Shown: positions 49,585 through 58,033 of the stretch, in pieces
Layout: each line of letters opens with the position of its first letter
Position numbering within the stretch: position 1 is the first letter of the stretch
Source: JAEUOS01 sp965279115
Lineage (GTDB): Bacteria; Pseudomonadota; Gammaproteobacteria; Burkholderiales; JAEUOS01
Assembly (NCBI GenBank): GCA_965279115.1
Contig: OZ257137.1
Location: 4,650,001 to 4,714,000 of the forward strand
Direction: 5' to 3'
DNA: 64,000 nucleotides
Position numbers and translations under genes: made by a program
The notes under the pieces: model-generated
Seen by the model: only the letters and a program-made list of their open reading frames with translations
Database searches by the model: none
Told to the model about the DNA's origin: nothing

Positions 49585-51603
49585 ATGATGATCGATAACA
49601 ACCAAATACTGTGGGAGCCAAGCCAGGCGGCGCTGGAAAAGGCCAATCTCACCCATTTCGCACGCGCGGCGATCAAGCGCTGGAAACTCAGGCTCAATAC
49701 CTATCCGGAGTTCTACAAGTGGTCCGCCGAGCATCCCGAGCAGTTCTGGATGTCGGTCTGGGAGCAACTCGGTGTGGTGGGCGTGCCGGTCGAGCCGCGC
49801 AAGGGCGTGCGCGTGCCGCTGGGCCTGAAGGCAGGCGCCATGATTGATGGCGACAAGTTCCCCGGCACCCGGTGGTTTCCAGGCATGCGCATGAATTTCG
49901 CGCAAAACCTGCTGCGCAAGCATGACAGCTCCGAGGCGATGATTTTCTGGGGCGAGGACAAGGTCAAGCGCAAGGTGACCTGGGCCGAACTCAACAACCA
50001 GGTGTCGCGGTGCGCCCAGGGCCTGAAGGCCGCGGGCGTGCGCCAGGGCGACCGTGTCGCGGCGATCATGCCGAACATGCCGGAAGCGGTGATCGCCATG
50101 ATCGCCACCGCCAGCATCGGCGCGATCTGGACCTCCTGCTCGCCCGATTTCGGCATCCAGGGCGTTCTTGACCGCTTCGGCCAGGTCGAACCCAAGGTTC
50201 TGTTCGCCCCTGACGGCTATCACTACAACGGCAAGACCGTCGACATGCTCGACAAGGTCTCGGAGATCGTCACGCGCCTGCCTTCGGTGCGTGAAGCGGT
50301 TGTCGTACCCTACCTGTCGGCGTCACCCAACGTCGACGGCGTGCCGCGCGCGCTCACCTGGCCCGAGTTCACCGCGCCCTACAAGGCCGGCCCGGTCGAG
50401 TACAACATGCTGCCGTTCGAGCAGCCGCTGCTGATCCTGTATTCCTCCGGTACCACCGGCGTGCCCAAGTGCATCGTCCACAGCGCCGGCGGCATCCTGT
50501 TGAAGCACCTGGCCGAGCACCAGTTGCATTGCGACGTCCGGCCGGGCGACCGCCTGTTCTATTCGACCAACTGTGGCTGGATGATGTGGAACTGGCTGGT
50601 CACGGGGCTGGCCTCCGGCGCGACCCTGATCCTGTATGACGGGTCGCCGTTCCTGCGTCGTGGCGGCATCCTCTGGGACATGGCCCAGTCCGAGAAGGTC
50701 ACCCATTTCGGCACTTCCGCCAAGTATCTCGACGCCCTGGCCAAGATCCGCTTCCGGCCGCGCGACACGCATGAACTCAATCGCCTGCGTGCCGTATTCT
50801 CCACCGGTTCGCCGCTGGCGCCGGAGTCATTCGATTTTGTCTACCAGGCCATCAAGCAGGACGTGATGCTGGGCTCGATTTCCGGCGGTACCGATATTTG
50901 CGGCTGCTTCGTCCTCGGCAATCCGGTCCTGCCGGTGCGGCGCGGCGAATGCACCGGCAACGCGCTGGGCATGGACATCCAGGTCTATGACGACCGTGGC
51001 CGTCCGTTGCCTCCCGGCAAAAAGGGCGAACTGGTATGTGTGAAGCCCTTTCCATCGGTGCCCGTCGGTTTCTGGAATGACGATGATGGCGCCAAGTTCC
51101 GTGCCGCTTACTTCGACAGGTTTCCCGGTGTCTGGCATCACGGCGACTACGTCGAGCGCACGCCCGCGGGCGGCCTGATCATCTACGGCCGCTCGGACGC
51201 GGTGTTGAATCCGGGCGGGGTACGCATCGGTACCGGCGAGATCTACCGTCATGTCGAAACCCTCGACGAGGTCACCGAATCGCTGGTGATCGCGCAGGAC
51301 TGGCCGCCCGGCAAGCGTGGTGACGTGCGCATCGTCCTGTTTGTGCGCCTGCGCGAAGGCCTGGTGCTGGACCCCGCGCTGATCGAGAAAATCAAGCAGC
51401 ACATCCGGGTGCACACCACCGCCCAGCATGCGCCGGCGAAGGTCATCCAGGTGAGCGACATTCCGCGCACCCGCAGTGGCAAGCTGGTCGAGCTGGCGGT
51501 ACGCGACATGGTGCACAACCTGCCGGTCAAGAACATCGAGGCGCTGGCCAATCCGGAAGCGCTGGAGCAGTTCCGCAACATGCCGGAACTGCGGGCTGCC
51601 TGA
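49585..51603 (+). CDS. Acetoacetyl-CoA synthetase (acetoacetate-CoA ligase)
   Basis: The 672-residue ligase activates acetoacetate with ATP and CoA through an adenylate. It has the acetyl-CoA-synthetase-type N-terminus (PEQFWMSVWEQL, KFPGTRWFPGMRMNFAQNLL), the P-loop-like YSSGTTGVPK (286-295), ISGGTDICGCF, the YVERTPAGGLIIYGRSDAVLNPGGVRIGTGEIY hinge region, and a C-terminal IPRTRSGKLVELAVRD carrying the catalytic Lys. The GGTDICG and GGVRIGTGEIY forms are typical of acetoacetyl- rather than acetyl-CoA synthetases. ATG 49561 with AGAGG ten bases upstream is an alternative start giving eight more residues. It feeds the same pool as the SCOT genes downstream. Confidence 0.93.
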   Translation: MMIDNNQILWEPSQAALEKANLTHFARAAIKRWKLRLNTYPEFYKWSAEHPEQFWMSVWEQLGVVGVPVEPRKGVRVPLGLKAGAMIDGDKFPGTRWFPGMRMNFAQNLLRKHDSSEAMIFWGEDKVKRKVTWAELNNQVSRCAQGLKAAGVRQGDRVAAIMPNMPEAVIAMIATASIGAIWTSCSPDFGIQGVLDRFGQVEPKVLFAPDGYHYNGKTVDMLDKVSEIVTRLPSVREAVVVPYLSASPNVDGVPRALTWPEFTAPYKAGPVEYNMLPFEQPLLILYSSGTTGVPKCIVHSAGGILLKHLAEHQLHCDVRPGDRLFYSTNCGWMMWNWLVTGLASGATLILYDGSPFLRRGGILWDMAQSEKVTHFGTSAKYLDALAKIRFRPRDTHELNRLRAVFSTGSPLAPESFDFVYQAIKQDVMLGSISGGTDICGCFVLGNPVLPVRRGECTGNALGMDIQVYDDRGRPLPPGKKGELVCVKPFPSVPVGFWNDDDGAKFRAAYFDRFPGVWHHGDYVERTPAGGLIIYGRSDAVLNPGGVRIGTGEIYRHVETLDEVTESLVIAQDWPPGKRGDVRIVLFVRLREGLVLDPALIEKIKQHIRVHTTAQHAPAKVIQVSDIPRTRSGKLVELAVRDMVHNLPVKNIEALANPEALEQFRNMPELRAA

Positions 51604-51610
51604 ACGCCGG

Positions 51611-51629
51611 CGGCGGGCCTGGCCCGCCG
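51611..51629 (+). other. GC hairpin after the acetoacetyl-CoA synthetase stop
   Basis: CGGCGGGC (51611-51618) and GCCCGCCG (51622-51629) form a perfect 8-bp stem with loop CTG, eight bases after the stop codon. No T-run follows. It sits between the synthetase and scoA genes and may set relative transcript levels. Confidence 0.45.
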
Positions 51630-51674
51630 CGCGGCAATCTTCAAACCTAGCGGAACATCACGCGGGATACGACC

Positions 51675-52373
51675 ATGAACAAGGTATATGGCAGCGCCAA
51701 AGAGGCGCTTGAAGGCGTGCTCAAGGACGGGCACATGATAGGCGTGGGCGGCTTCGGCCTGTGCGGCATTCCCGAGGCCTTGATCGCGGCGGTGCGCGAC
51801 CTGGGCGTCAAGAACCTCACGGCAATCTCCAACAACGCCGGCGTGGATGGCTTCGGGCTGGGCATCCTGCTGGGCACGCGCCAGGTCAAGAAAATGATCG
51901 CCTCCTACGTGGGCGAGAACAAGGAGTTCGAGCGCCAGTACCTGGCCGGCGAACTCGAGCTCGAATTCACCCCGCAAGGCACGCTGGCGGAGAAACTGCG
52001 CGCCGGCGGTTCCGGCATCCCGGCGTTCTTCACCCGCACCGGTGTGGGCACGCTGATCGCGCAGGGCAAGGAGGAGCGCGAGTTCGACGGCCACCGCTAC
52101 CTGATGGAGCGCTCGTTGGTGCCCGACGTGTCCCTGGTCAAGGCCTGGAAGGCCGACAAGTCCGGCAACCTCATTTATCGCAAGACGGCGCGCAACTTCA
52201 ACCCGAACGTCGCGATGGCGGGGAAGATCACCGTCGCCGAGGTCGAAGAGCTGGTTGAAACCGGTTCGCTCGATCCCGACAACATCCATACGCCGGGCAT
52301 TTTCGTGCACCGCATCGTTGTCAATGCCCACCCGGAAAAGCGCATCGAACAGCGCACCGTCCGCGCGAAGTAG
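51675..52373 (+). CDS. scoA: 3-oxoacid CoA-transferase subunit A
   Basis: This 232-residue subunit matches ScoA: KDGHMIGVGGFGLCGIPEALIAAV with the CoA-binding glycine loop, LTAISNNAGVDGFGLG, ELEFTPQGTLAEKLRAGGSGIPAFFTRTGVGT and KAWKADKSGNLIYRKTARNFNP. With ScoB it transfers CoA from succinyl-CoA to acetoacetate. It lies 11 bases before scoB. A purine-rich stretch (AGCGGAA) precedes ATG 51675. Confidence 0.95.
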   Translation: MNKVYGSAKEALEGVLKDGHMIGVGGFGLCGIPEALIAAVRDLGVKNLTAISNNAGVDGFGLGILLGTRQVKKMIASYVGENKEFERQYLAGELELEFTPQGTLAEKLRAGGSGIPAFFTRTGVGTLIAQGKEEREFDGHRYLMERSLVPDVSLVKAWKADKSGNLIYRKTARNFNPNVAMAGKITVAEVEELVETGSLDPDNIHTPGIFVHRIVVNAHPEKRIEQRTVRAK

Positions 52374-52384
52374 GAGAACACATC

Positions 52385-53014
52385 ATGGCTTGGAATCGTG
52401 ACGAAATGGCCGCCCGCGCCGGGCGTGAACTGCAGGACGGCTTCTACGTGAACCTCGGCATCGGCCTGCCGACCCTGGTAGCCAACTTTGTGCCGGCCGG
52501 CATGGAGGTGTGGCTGCAGTCGGAAAACGGCCTGCTCGGCATAGGGCCCTTCCCCACCGAGGACGAGATCGATCCCGACATGATCAACGCCGGCAAGCAG
52601 ACCGTGACCACGCTGCCGGGCTCGTCGATCTTTTCGTCAGCCGACTCGTTCGCGATGATCCGCGGCGGCAAGATCAACCTCGCCATCCTGGGCGCCATGC
52701 AGGTATCCGAAAAAGGCGACCTGGCCAACTGGATGATCCCCGGCAAGATGGTCAAGGGCATGGGCGGGGCGATGGACCTGGTGGCCGGCGTCGGCCGCGT
52801 CATCGTGCTCATGGAGCACGTGGCCAAAGGCGACGCGCACAAGATCCTCAAGGCCTGCGACCTGCCGCTTACCGGCGTGGGTGTGGTCAATCGCATCATC
52901 ACCGACCTGTGCGTGCTTGATGTCACACCGCAAGGCCTGAAGCTGGTGGAACTTGCGCCGGGCGTGACCCTCGATGAAGTGCGCGCCAAGACCGGGGCGC
53001 CGGTGCTGGCCTGA
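52385..53014 (+). CDS. scoB: 3-oxoacid CoA-transferase subunit B
   Basis: The 209-residue subunit has the active-site motif SENGLLGIGPFP, with Glu47 the residue that forms the glutamyl-CoA thioester, and GLPTLVANFVP, GGKINLAILGAMQVSEKGDLANWMIPGKMVKGMGGAMDLV and PLTGVGVVNRIITDLCVLDV. It completes the SCOT enzyme with ScoA. AGGAG lies nine bases before the ATG. A bidirectional terminator follows the gene. Confidence 0.95.
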   Translation: MAWNRDEMAARAGRELQDGFYVNLGIGLPTLVANFVPAGMEVWLQSENGLLGIGPFPTEDEIDPDMINAGKQTVTTLPGSSIFSSADSFAMIRGGKINLAILGAMQVSEKGDLANWMIPGKMVKGMGGAMDLVAGVGRVIVLMEHVAKGDAHKILKACDLPLTGVGVVNRIITDLCVLDVTPQGLKLVELAPGVTLDEVRAKTGAPVLA

Positions 53015-53032
53015 AAGCCCGGCTGCACAAAC

Positions 53033-53060
53033 AAAAAACCGCGCGTTGCGCGGTTTTTTT
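53033..53060. terminator. Bidirectional intrinsic terminator
   Basis: CCGCGC (53039-53044) and GCGCGG (53048-53053) form a perfect stem with a GTT loop. It is preceded by AAAAAA and followed by TTTTTTT, so it works on both strands. It lies between the convergent scoB and cupin genes and should end both transcripts. Confidence 0.93.
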
Positions 53061-53080
53061 GTGCCTGGCGCCGGTCAGCG

Positions 53081-53773
53081 CTATTTCTTCTTCGCGACGG
53101 TCTTCTTGGCCGCCGCTTTTTTCACCGCAGGCTTTTTCGCCGCTGGTTTTTTCGCCGCAGGCTTTCCGGCAGGCGCCGCTTTCTTCGCAGCCTTCTTGAC
53201 CGCCTTTTTCGCAGCGGCCTGACGGCGCACTTTTGCCGCCAAACCGAGCGGCTTGGCGCCGATCAGGATCGCGGCGATGATGCAAGGCTCGGTGCCGCGC
53301 ACGCTCCACGAATGGTTGGTGCCACGCTGGATCAGGATGTCACCGGGCTTGAGCAGTGTTTCCTCGGTATCCATGATGGCGTAGATCTCGCCCTTCAACA
53401 CGATGATGTAGTCCACCGTCGCGGTGGTGTGCATCATCGGGTCGGCATTCGCATGGTCCTTGGCGTGGCCGGCGCCGATCGAATCGAAGGCTTTTTTCGC
53501 GTCGACATTGTCGCGCCAGGCCGAATCCGGCGGAAACTCCACGATGCGCAGGATGCTGCCCTTGGTCGGCGGCTCGAGCTTTATCGGGCGGCGCGCGGCG
53601 TCGGCCGCGCCGGAATTGTCGGCCGGCGCGTCCAGGGTTTCCCACAGGTCGGTGAGCGCCAGACCTGGCATGGAGGCCATTTCCTTGACGTTCGGGGCAT
53701 GCCCGTCCATCAGGAATTTCGACTTGCCGTTCTTGTCATGTCCCGTGACAACCCTTCTTACTCTCCACACCAT
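53081..53773 (-). CDS. Cupin-domain protein with histone-H1-like Lys/Ala C-terminal tail
   Basis: The 230-residue product has a single cupin domain (about 70-172) with HTTATVDYIIVLKGEIYAIMD (His115) and GDILIQRGTNHSW (His154), and after residue 180 a 50-residue tail made of Lys, Ala, Pro and Val in KKA/AKKP repeats. Such tails are known from bacterial histone H1-like proteins and bind DNA or other polyanions. The cupin part resembles small enzymes or sensors that bind organic ligands. The combination suggests a ligand-responsive DNA-associated protein, but this is inference. It is divergent from the FAH-family gene and convergent with scoB. The tail repeats could also arise by slippage. Confidence 0.8.
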   Translation of the reverse strand: MVWRVRRVVTGHDKNGKSKFLMDGHAPNVKEMASMPGLALTDLWETLDAPADNSGAADAARRPIKLEPPTKGSILRIVEFPPDSAWRDNVDAKKAFDSIGAGHAKDHANADPMMHTTATVDYIIVLKGEIYAIMDTEETLLKPGDILIQRGTNHSWSVRGTEPCIIAAILIGAKPLGLAAKVRRQAAAKKAVKKAAKKAAPAGKPAAKKPAAKKPAVKKAAAKKTVAKKK

Positions 53774-53803
53774 CGCACTCTCCTTTTGTGATTGGAACGC
53801 TGC

Positions 53804-53831
53804 TTGACAACAACATCGTTCATCGTAGTAT
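53804..53831 (+). promoter_or_regulatory. Probable sigma-70 promoter of the FAH-family gene
   Basis: A perfect TTGACA lies at 53804-53809. TAGTAT at 53826-53831 follows after 16 bases and is an acceptable -10 box. The transcript would begin about 90 bases before ATG 53926 in the region divergent from the cupin gene. Confidence 0.6.
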
Positions 53832-53925
53832 TGATCTCAATCCAAGGCAAGGCTGCATTGCCCGGGGCGGGTCAACTTGCAGCATCACTCATCCACAAGA
53901 CTATTCGAACCACGGGAGGAGATAC

Positions 53926-54918
53926 ATGAAACTGGTGACATTTTCCGCCGGACGCGCCGGTCCGCGTGCCGGCGCTCTGGTCGACGGCGGGCGCCGCGTG
54001 CTTGACCTGCAGGCGGCCCACCGCGAGCGTTACGGCAAGAGCGCCAGGTCGCTTGCCAGCGTGCTGGCGATGGCCGAGGCCGGATTCGACAGCGTGGCCC
54101 TGGCCGAAAAGCTGGCCCGCGGCGCCGCGCGCAGCCGCACCTGCTCCCACGTTCTTGCGGACGTGCGCCTTCTGGCGCCCATCTCGGCGCCGCCGCAGAT
54201 GCGCGACTTCCTGTGCTTCGAGCGGCACCTCACCCAGGCCTTCGACGCGGCGCGCAAGGTACGCGCCGCCGGTACGCCCGACCCGGCCGCGGCGATGCGC
54301 GAGATGGAGGCCAAGGGCATTCTCTCGATCCCGCAGGTCTGGTACGAGCGGCCGATCTTCTACCATCCGAACCGCCTCAACGTGGTGGGTACCGGACATG
54401 ACATCGAGTGGCCCTCATTCTCCGAGCGCCTGGATTTCGAACTGGAATTCGGCTGCTTCATCGGCACCCCGGGGCGCAATATCCCCCGTGAAAAGGCGCG
54501 CGAGCACATCTTCGGCTACACCATCTTCAACGATGTATCGGCGCGCGACGAGCAAATGAAGGAAATGCCCGGGCAGCTCGGCCCCGGCAAGGGCAAGGAC
54601 TTCGATACCGGCAACGTGCTCGGGCCATGCCTTGTGACCGCCGACGAACTCAAGGACCCGTACAAGCTGAAGATGGAAGCGCGCGTCAACGGCGAGCGGT
54701 GGGGGGGCGGCAACAGCGGCGAGATGCACTGGAAGTTCGAGGACTGCATCGCCCATGCGGCGCGCTCCGAGACCATCGTTTCCGGCGAGTTCTTCGGTTC
54801 CGGCACGGTGGGGTCGGGCTGTGGCCTGGAGCAGATGCGCTTTCTCAAGCCTGGCGACGTGGTCGAACTCGAAGTCGAGGGTATCGGTATCCTGCGCAAC
54901 CGTTTCGTCAGGCCTTGA
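53926..54918 (+). CDS. Fumarylacetoacetate hydrolase-family protein
   Basis: This 330-residue protein has the FAH C-terminal fold: MRDFLCFERHL, PNRLNVVGTGHDIEWPSFSERLDFELEFGCFIG with metal-binding Glu residues, GYTIFNDVSARDEQMKEMPGQLGPGKGKDFDTGNVLGPCLVTADEL with the catalytic Asp, and SGEFFGSGTVGSGCGLEQMRFLKPGDVVELEVEGIG. Members cleave C-C bonds of diketo acids (fumarylpyruvate, fumarylacetoacetate) or act as hydratases in aromatic catabolism. GGGAGGAGA gives a strong ribosome site five bases before ATG 53926. It is probably the first gene of the set that continues into the TRAP transporter. Confidence 0.88.
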   Translation: MKLVTFSAGRAGPRAGALVDGGRRVLDLQAAHRERYGKSARSLASVLAMAEAGFDSVALAEKLARGAARSRTCSHVLADVRLLAPISAPPQMRDFLCFERHLTQAFDAARKVRAAGTPDPAAAMREMEAKGILSIPQVWYERPIFYHPNRLNVVGTGHDIEWPSFSERLDFELEFGCFIGTPGRNIPREKAREHIFGYTIFNDVSARDEQMKEMPGQLGPGKGKDFDTGNVLGPCLVTADELKDPYKLKMEARVNGERWGGGNSGEMHWKFEDCIAHAARSETIVSGEFFGSGTVGSGCGLEQMRFLKPGDVVELEVEGIGILRNRFVRP

Positions 54919-54925
54919 CCGCCCG

Positions 54926-54944
54926 CGGCCGGCTGTGCCGGCCG
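54926..54944 (+). other. GC hairpin after the FAH-family stop
   Basis: CGGCCGGC (54926-54933) and GCCGGCCG (54937-54944) form a perfect 8-bp stem with loop TGT, eight bases after the stop codon. There is no T-run, so termination by this element alone is unlikely. Confidence 0.45.
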
Positions 54945-55052
54945 TCGCGGGCCCCGCAGGCGGCGGTTTGCGCCTAAACTTGTGTCACAAGCACGCCGGT
55001 TGAGCGTGCGGTGCCGGCGATTGGCTGGCGACCTGTCATGGAGGAGATCGAC

Positions 55053-56117
55053 ATGCAATATCCAAAATTGCCGCATACGCTGCTGGCCGCCGCCCTGTGC
55101 CTGGCGGGCACCGCCCATGCCCAGCAGGAGATCAAGATCACGGTTTCGGCCGGCCACGCGCCGGTGTTCCTGTGGGTCAAGCATCTCAAGGAAACCTTCA
55201 TTCCCGCGGTCAATCGCGAACTGGCCAAGTCCGGCAAGGCCAAGATCAGCTGGAACGAAGCCTACGGCGGCACGCTCGCCAAACTGGGCTCGGAGCTTGA
55301 AACCATCGAGCAGGGCGTCTCCGACATGGGCATCGTCGGCACCGTGTTCCACCCCGGCAAGATGCCCTTGCAGAACGTCAGCTACGCGGCGCCTTTTGGG
55401 CCGATCGAGCCACGGGTGGTCTCCAAGGTGATCAACGAGATGCACGAGAAGGTGCCGGCGATGCGCAAGTCCTGGGAAAAGTACAACCAGGTCTACCTGT
55501 GCGGATTCGCGCTCGACGACTATGGCGTTGTTTCCACCACGCCGGTGGTCAAGCTCGAGGACCTCAAGGGCAAGAAGTACGGCGGCCCGCCCGGGTTGCA
55601 CGGCTGGATCAAGGGTTCCGGCGCGGTGGCGGTCAACGCCGGCCTGCCCTCGTATTACAACGACATCAAGGCGGGGGTCTACAACGGCGTGCTCACCTTC
55701 GCCTCGGGCGCGGCCGCCGCCAAGCTTTATGAAGTGGGCCCGGCCTACACCCAGACCGGATTCGGCGCCATGTACGCCGGTGGCGTGTCGATCAACAAGG
55801 GCCGCTGGGACAAGTTTCCGCCCGAGGTGAAGGCCGCGTTCAAGGCGGGCTGCGAGGAGTACGAATCGGCCTACAGCAAGGAACAGTTCACCCGCGCCGT
55901 GGCGGCGCTCGACCTGATCCGTGCCAACAAGGGTACGGTGACCGTCATGGCCGATGCCGAGCGCGCCCGCGTGGCCAAGGCCATCGACAACCCGACCAAG
56001 GCATGGATCGAAGCCGCCGCCAAGGCCGGCTATCCCGCCAAGGACGTGCTCAAGGCCTACATGGACGGCGTGCGCAGGGAAGGCGGCAAATTCGCCCGCG
56101 ACTGGGACAAGGAGTAA
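55053..56117 (+). CDS. TRAP transporter solute-binding protein (DctP family)
   Basis: The 354-residue product has a signal peptide (cleavage near AHAQQ) and DctP-type features: SWNEAYGGTLAKLGSELETIEQGVSDMGIVG, a central KLEDLKGKKYGGPPGLHGWIKGSGAVAVNAG with the family's basic ligand contact region, and VYNGVLTFASGAAAAKLYEVGPAYTQTGFG. TRAP receptors bind carboxylates in the periplasm. GGAGGAGA lies six bases before ATG 55053, deciding the start over upstream in-frame codons. The small and large permease genes follow, so the importer is complete. Confidence 0.9.
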   Translation: MQYPKLPHTLLAAALCLAGTAHAQQEIKITVSAGHAPVFLWVKHLKETFIPAVNRELAKSGKAKISWNEAYGGTLAKLGSELETIEQGVSDMGIVGTVFHPGKMPLQNVSYAAPFGPIEPRVVSKVINEMHEKVPAMRKSWEKYNQVYLCGFALDDYGVVSTTPVVKLEDLKGKKYGGPPGLHGWIKGSGAVAVNAGLPSYYNDIKAGVYNGVLTFASGAAAAKLYEVGPAYTQTGFGAMYAGGVSINKGRWDKFPPEVKAAFKAGCEEYESAYSKEQFTRAVAALDLIRANKGTVTVMADAERARVAKAIDNPTKAWIEAAAKAGYPAKDVLKAYMDGVRREGGKFARDWDKE

Positions 56118-56157
56118 GGCCTGCGTGCGCAAGCATCACCACTGAAATGAAGCGTCG

Positions 56158-56700
56158 ATGAGGTCTTCCCCGCTGGGCTTCCTGGCGGCCGTGATGAATG
56201 CCACCGGCACCCTGATGGTGCTGGTGATCATGGCGGTGATCCTGGTGGATGTGTTCGGGCGCTTCCTGTTCGCCCGGCCGCTGCCCGGCACACCGGAGAT
56301 CGTCGCGATGTCGATCGCCGTCATCGTGTTCCTGCAGTTCCCCTCGACGCTGCGTGCCGGACGCGTGATCGCCACCGACGGCTTTCTCGAATGGGTCGGC
56401 AAGCGTTCCATTCGTGCCGAGCAGTGGCTGCTGGCGATCTATCACCTGCTCGGCGGCGTCATGTTCGTGGTGGTGGCTTCGCATGTCTGGCCGCTGGCGC
56501 GCGGCATGTTCGCCAGCGGTGATTTCTACGGCTCGCTGGCGGTGTTCACGTTTCCGAAATGGCCGGTGTATTCCATCATCGCCTTCGGCTGCGCCGTGAT
56601 GGCGTTGCAGTACGTGGTGTTGGCGGTGCAATACGTAGGCGCCGGCTTGCGCCACGAACGGCTGTTCGAGATCGACCCGGCCAACAAGGTGCTGTCATGA
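56158..56700 (+). CDS. TRAP transporter small permease (DctQ family)
   Basis: This 180-residue protein has four membrane helices (about 8-32, 55-72, 90-108 and 135-155) and the DctQ traits: VFGRFLFARPLPGTPEIVAMSIAVIVFLQFPSTLRAGRVIATDGFLE. It forms the membrane unit with the large permease. Its stop overlaps the large permease start (ATGA), so the two are made in equal amount. Confidence 0.87.
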   Translation: MRSSPLGFLAAVMNATGTLMVLVIMAVILVDVFGRFLFARPLPGTPEIVAMSIAVIVFLQFPSTLRAGRVIATDGFLEWVGKRSIRAEQWLLAIYHLLGGVMFVVVASHVWPLARGMFASGDFYGSLAVFTFPKWPVYSIIAFGCAVMALQYVVLAVQYVGAGLRHERLFEIDPANKVLS

Positions 56701-58016
56701 GCGCGCTCGAGATCGGCCTTGCAGGCTTCGCGGCGCTCACCATCCTCATCTACCTGGGGGTACACATTTCCACCTCGCTGCTGGTGGTGGCCTATGTGGG
56801 CACAGCCATGATACGCAGCGATTGGGATATCGCCGGCACCATGCTCGGGCAGGCGGCCACCGATTCGGTCACCGAGTACGAATTCGGCACGGTGCCGCTG
56901 TTCGTGCTGATGGGCTTTTTCGTCATGGTGGCCGGGGTGGGGCGCGACTCCTACATGGTGGCGCACCGCCTGTTTCACCGTGTGCCCGGCGGCATCGGCC
57001 ACGCCACGGTGGTGGGCAACGCGATCTTTTCGGCCATCACCGGCATTACGGTGGCGGCGGTGGTGCTGTTCACCAAGCTGGCCGTGCCCGAGATGTTGAA
57101 GCGTGGCTACCATCCCAAGCTTGCCGTTGGCGTGGTGGCAGGCTCGGCCATGCTGGGCATGCTGATTCCGCCCTCGGTATTGATGATCGTCTACGCGGTC
57201 ATCACCGAAACCTCGGTGGGCGACATCTACAACGCCGGCATCGTGCCGGGCATCATCCTCTCCGCGGCGTTCATGGGGGCGATTTTCCTCATCGCCAAAC
57301 TGCGGCCCGATTGGGTGGGTGGCAGCGACGGCGAGCGCTACGACAGCGACGCCTCCTGGCAGGCCTTGATCGGCCAGGTCATCCCAATCCTCGCCCTGAT
57401 CGCCCTGGTGCTGGGTGGCATGTACGGCGGCATCTTCACCGCCACCGAGGCGGGGGCGGTCGGCGCCTTCGGCGCGCTCATCATCGCGCTGCTGCGCCGC
57501 GCGCTCACCTGGAAGATCTTCTGGAACATCCTCATCGACACCGGCTATGTCACGGCCTCACTGGTGCTGATCATCGCCTCGGCGGCCATGTTCAGCCGCT
57601 TCCTCGCCATGTCGGGCCTGCCGTCCTTCATGGGCAACTGGGTCACCGAACACCAGTTCACGCTCATGACGGTGATGGCGGTGTACCTCGCCGTGGTGCT
57701 GTTCCTGGGCACGGCGCTCGACTCCACCTCAACGGTGCTGATCTCGGTGCCGGTGTTCGCGCCGATCTTCAAGACCCTCGGCGCCGACCTGGTATGGGTG
57801 GGCATCATCACCATGATCGCGGTGGAAGTGGGGCTCATCACGCCCCCCCTGGGCATGAGCCCGTTCGTGGTGAAAACCTCGCTGGACCGCGAAGGCCTGG
57901 CCGGCAACCTTTCGCTCAACGACATCTATTTCGGCGCGCTGCCTTTCGCGGCGGCCGCCCTGGCGGTGATCGGCCTGATCATCGCTTTCCCTAAAATCGC
58001 CCTGATACTGGTTTGA
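56697..58016 (+). CDS. TRAP transporter large permease (DctM family)
   Basis: The 439-residue protein has about twelve membrane helices and DctM motifs: VPLFVLMGFFVMVAGVGRD, TVAAVVLFTKLAVPEMLKRGYHPKLAVGVVAGSAMLGMLIPPSVLMIVYAVITETSVGDIYNAGIVPG, and the C-terminal GLITPPLGMSPFVVKTSLDREG. It uses a sodium or proton gradient for uptake. It is followed 17 bases later by the cyclase gene, so the imported compound may be the cyclase substrate or a precursor. Confidence 0.92.
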   Translation: MSALEIGLAGFAALTILIYLGVHISTSLLVVAYVGTAMIRSDWDIAGTMLGQAATDSVTEYEFGTVPLFVLMGFFVMVAGVGRDSYMVAHRLFHRVPGGIGHATVVGNAIFSAITGITVAAVVLFTKLAVPEMLKRGYHPKLAVGVVAGSAMLGMLIPPSVLMIVYAVITETSVGDIYNAGIVPGIILSAAFMGAIFLIAKLRPDWVGGSDGERYDSDASWQALIGQVIPILALIALVLGGMYGGIFTATEAGAVGAFGALIIALLRRALTWKIFWNILIDTGYVTASLVLIIASAAMFSRFLAMSGLPSFMGNWVTEHQFTLMTVMAVYLAVVLFLGTALDSTSTVLISVPVFAPIFKTLGADLVWVGIITMIAVEVGLITPPLGMSPFVVKTSLDREGLAGNLSLNDIYFGALPFAAAALAVIGLIIAFPKIALILV

Positions 58017-58033
58017 TCCCGAAGGAGCCTTGC

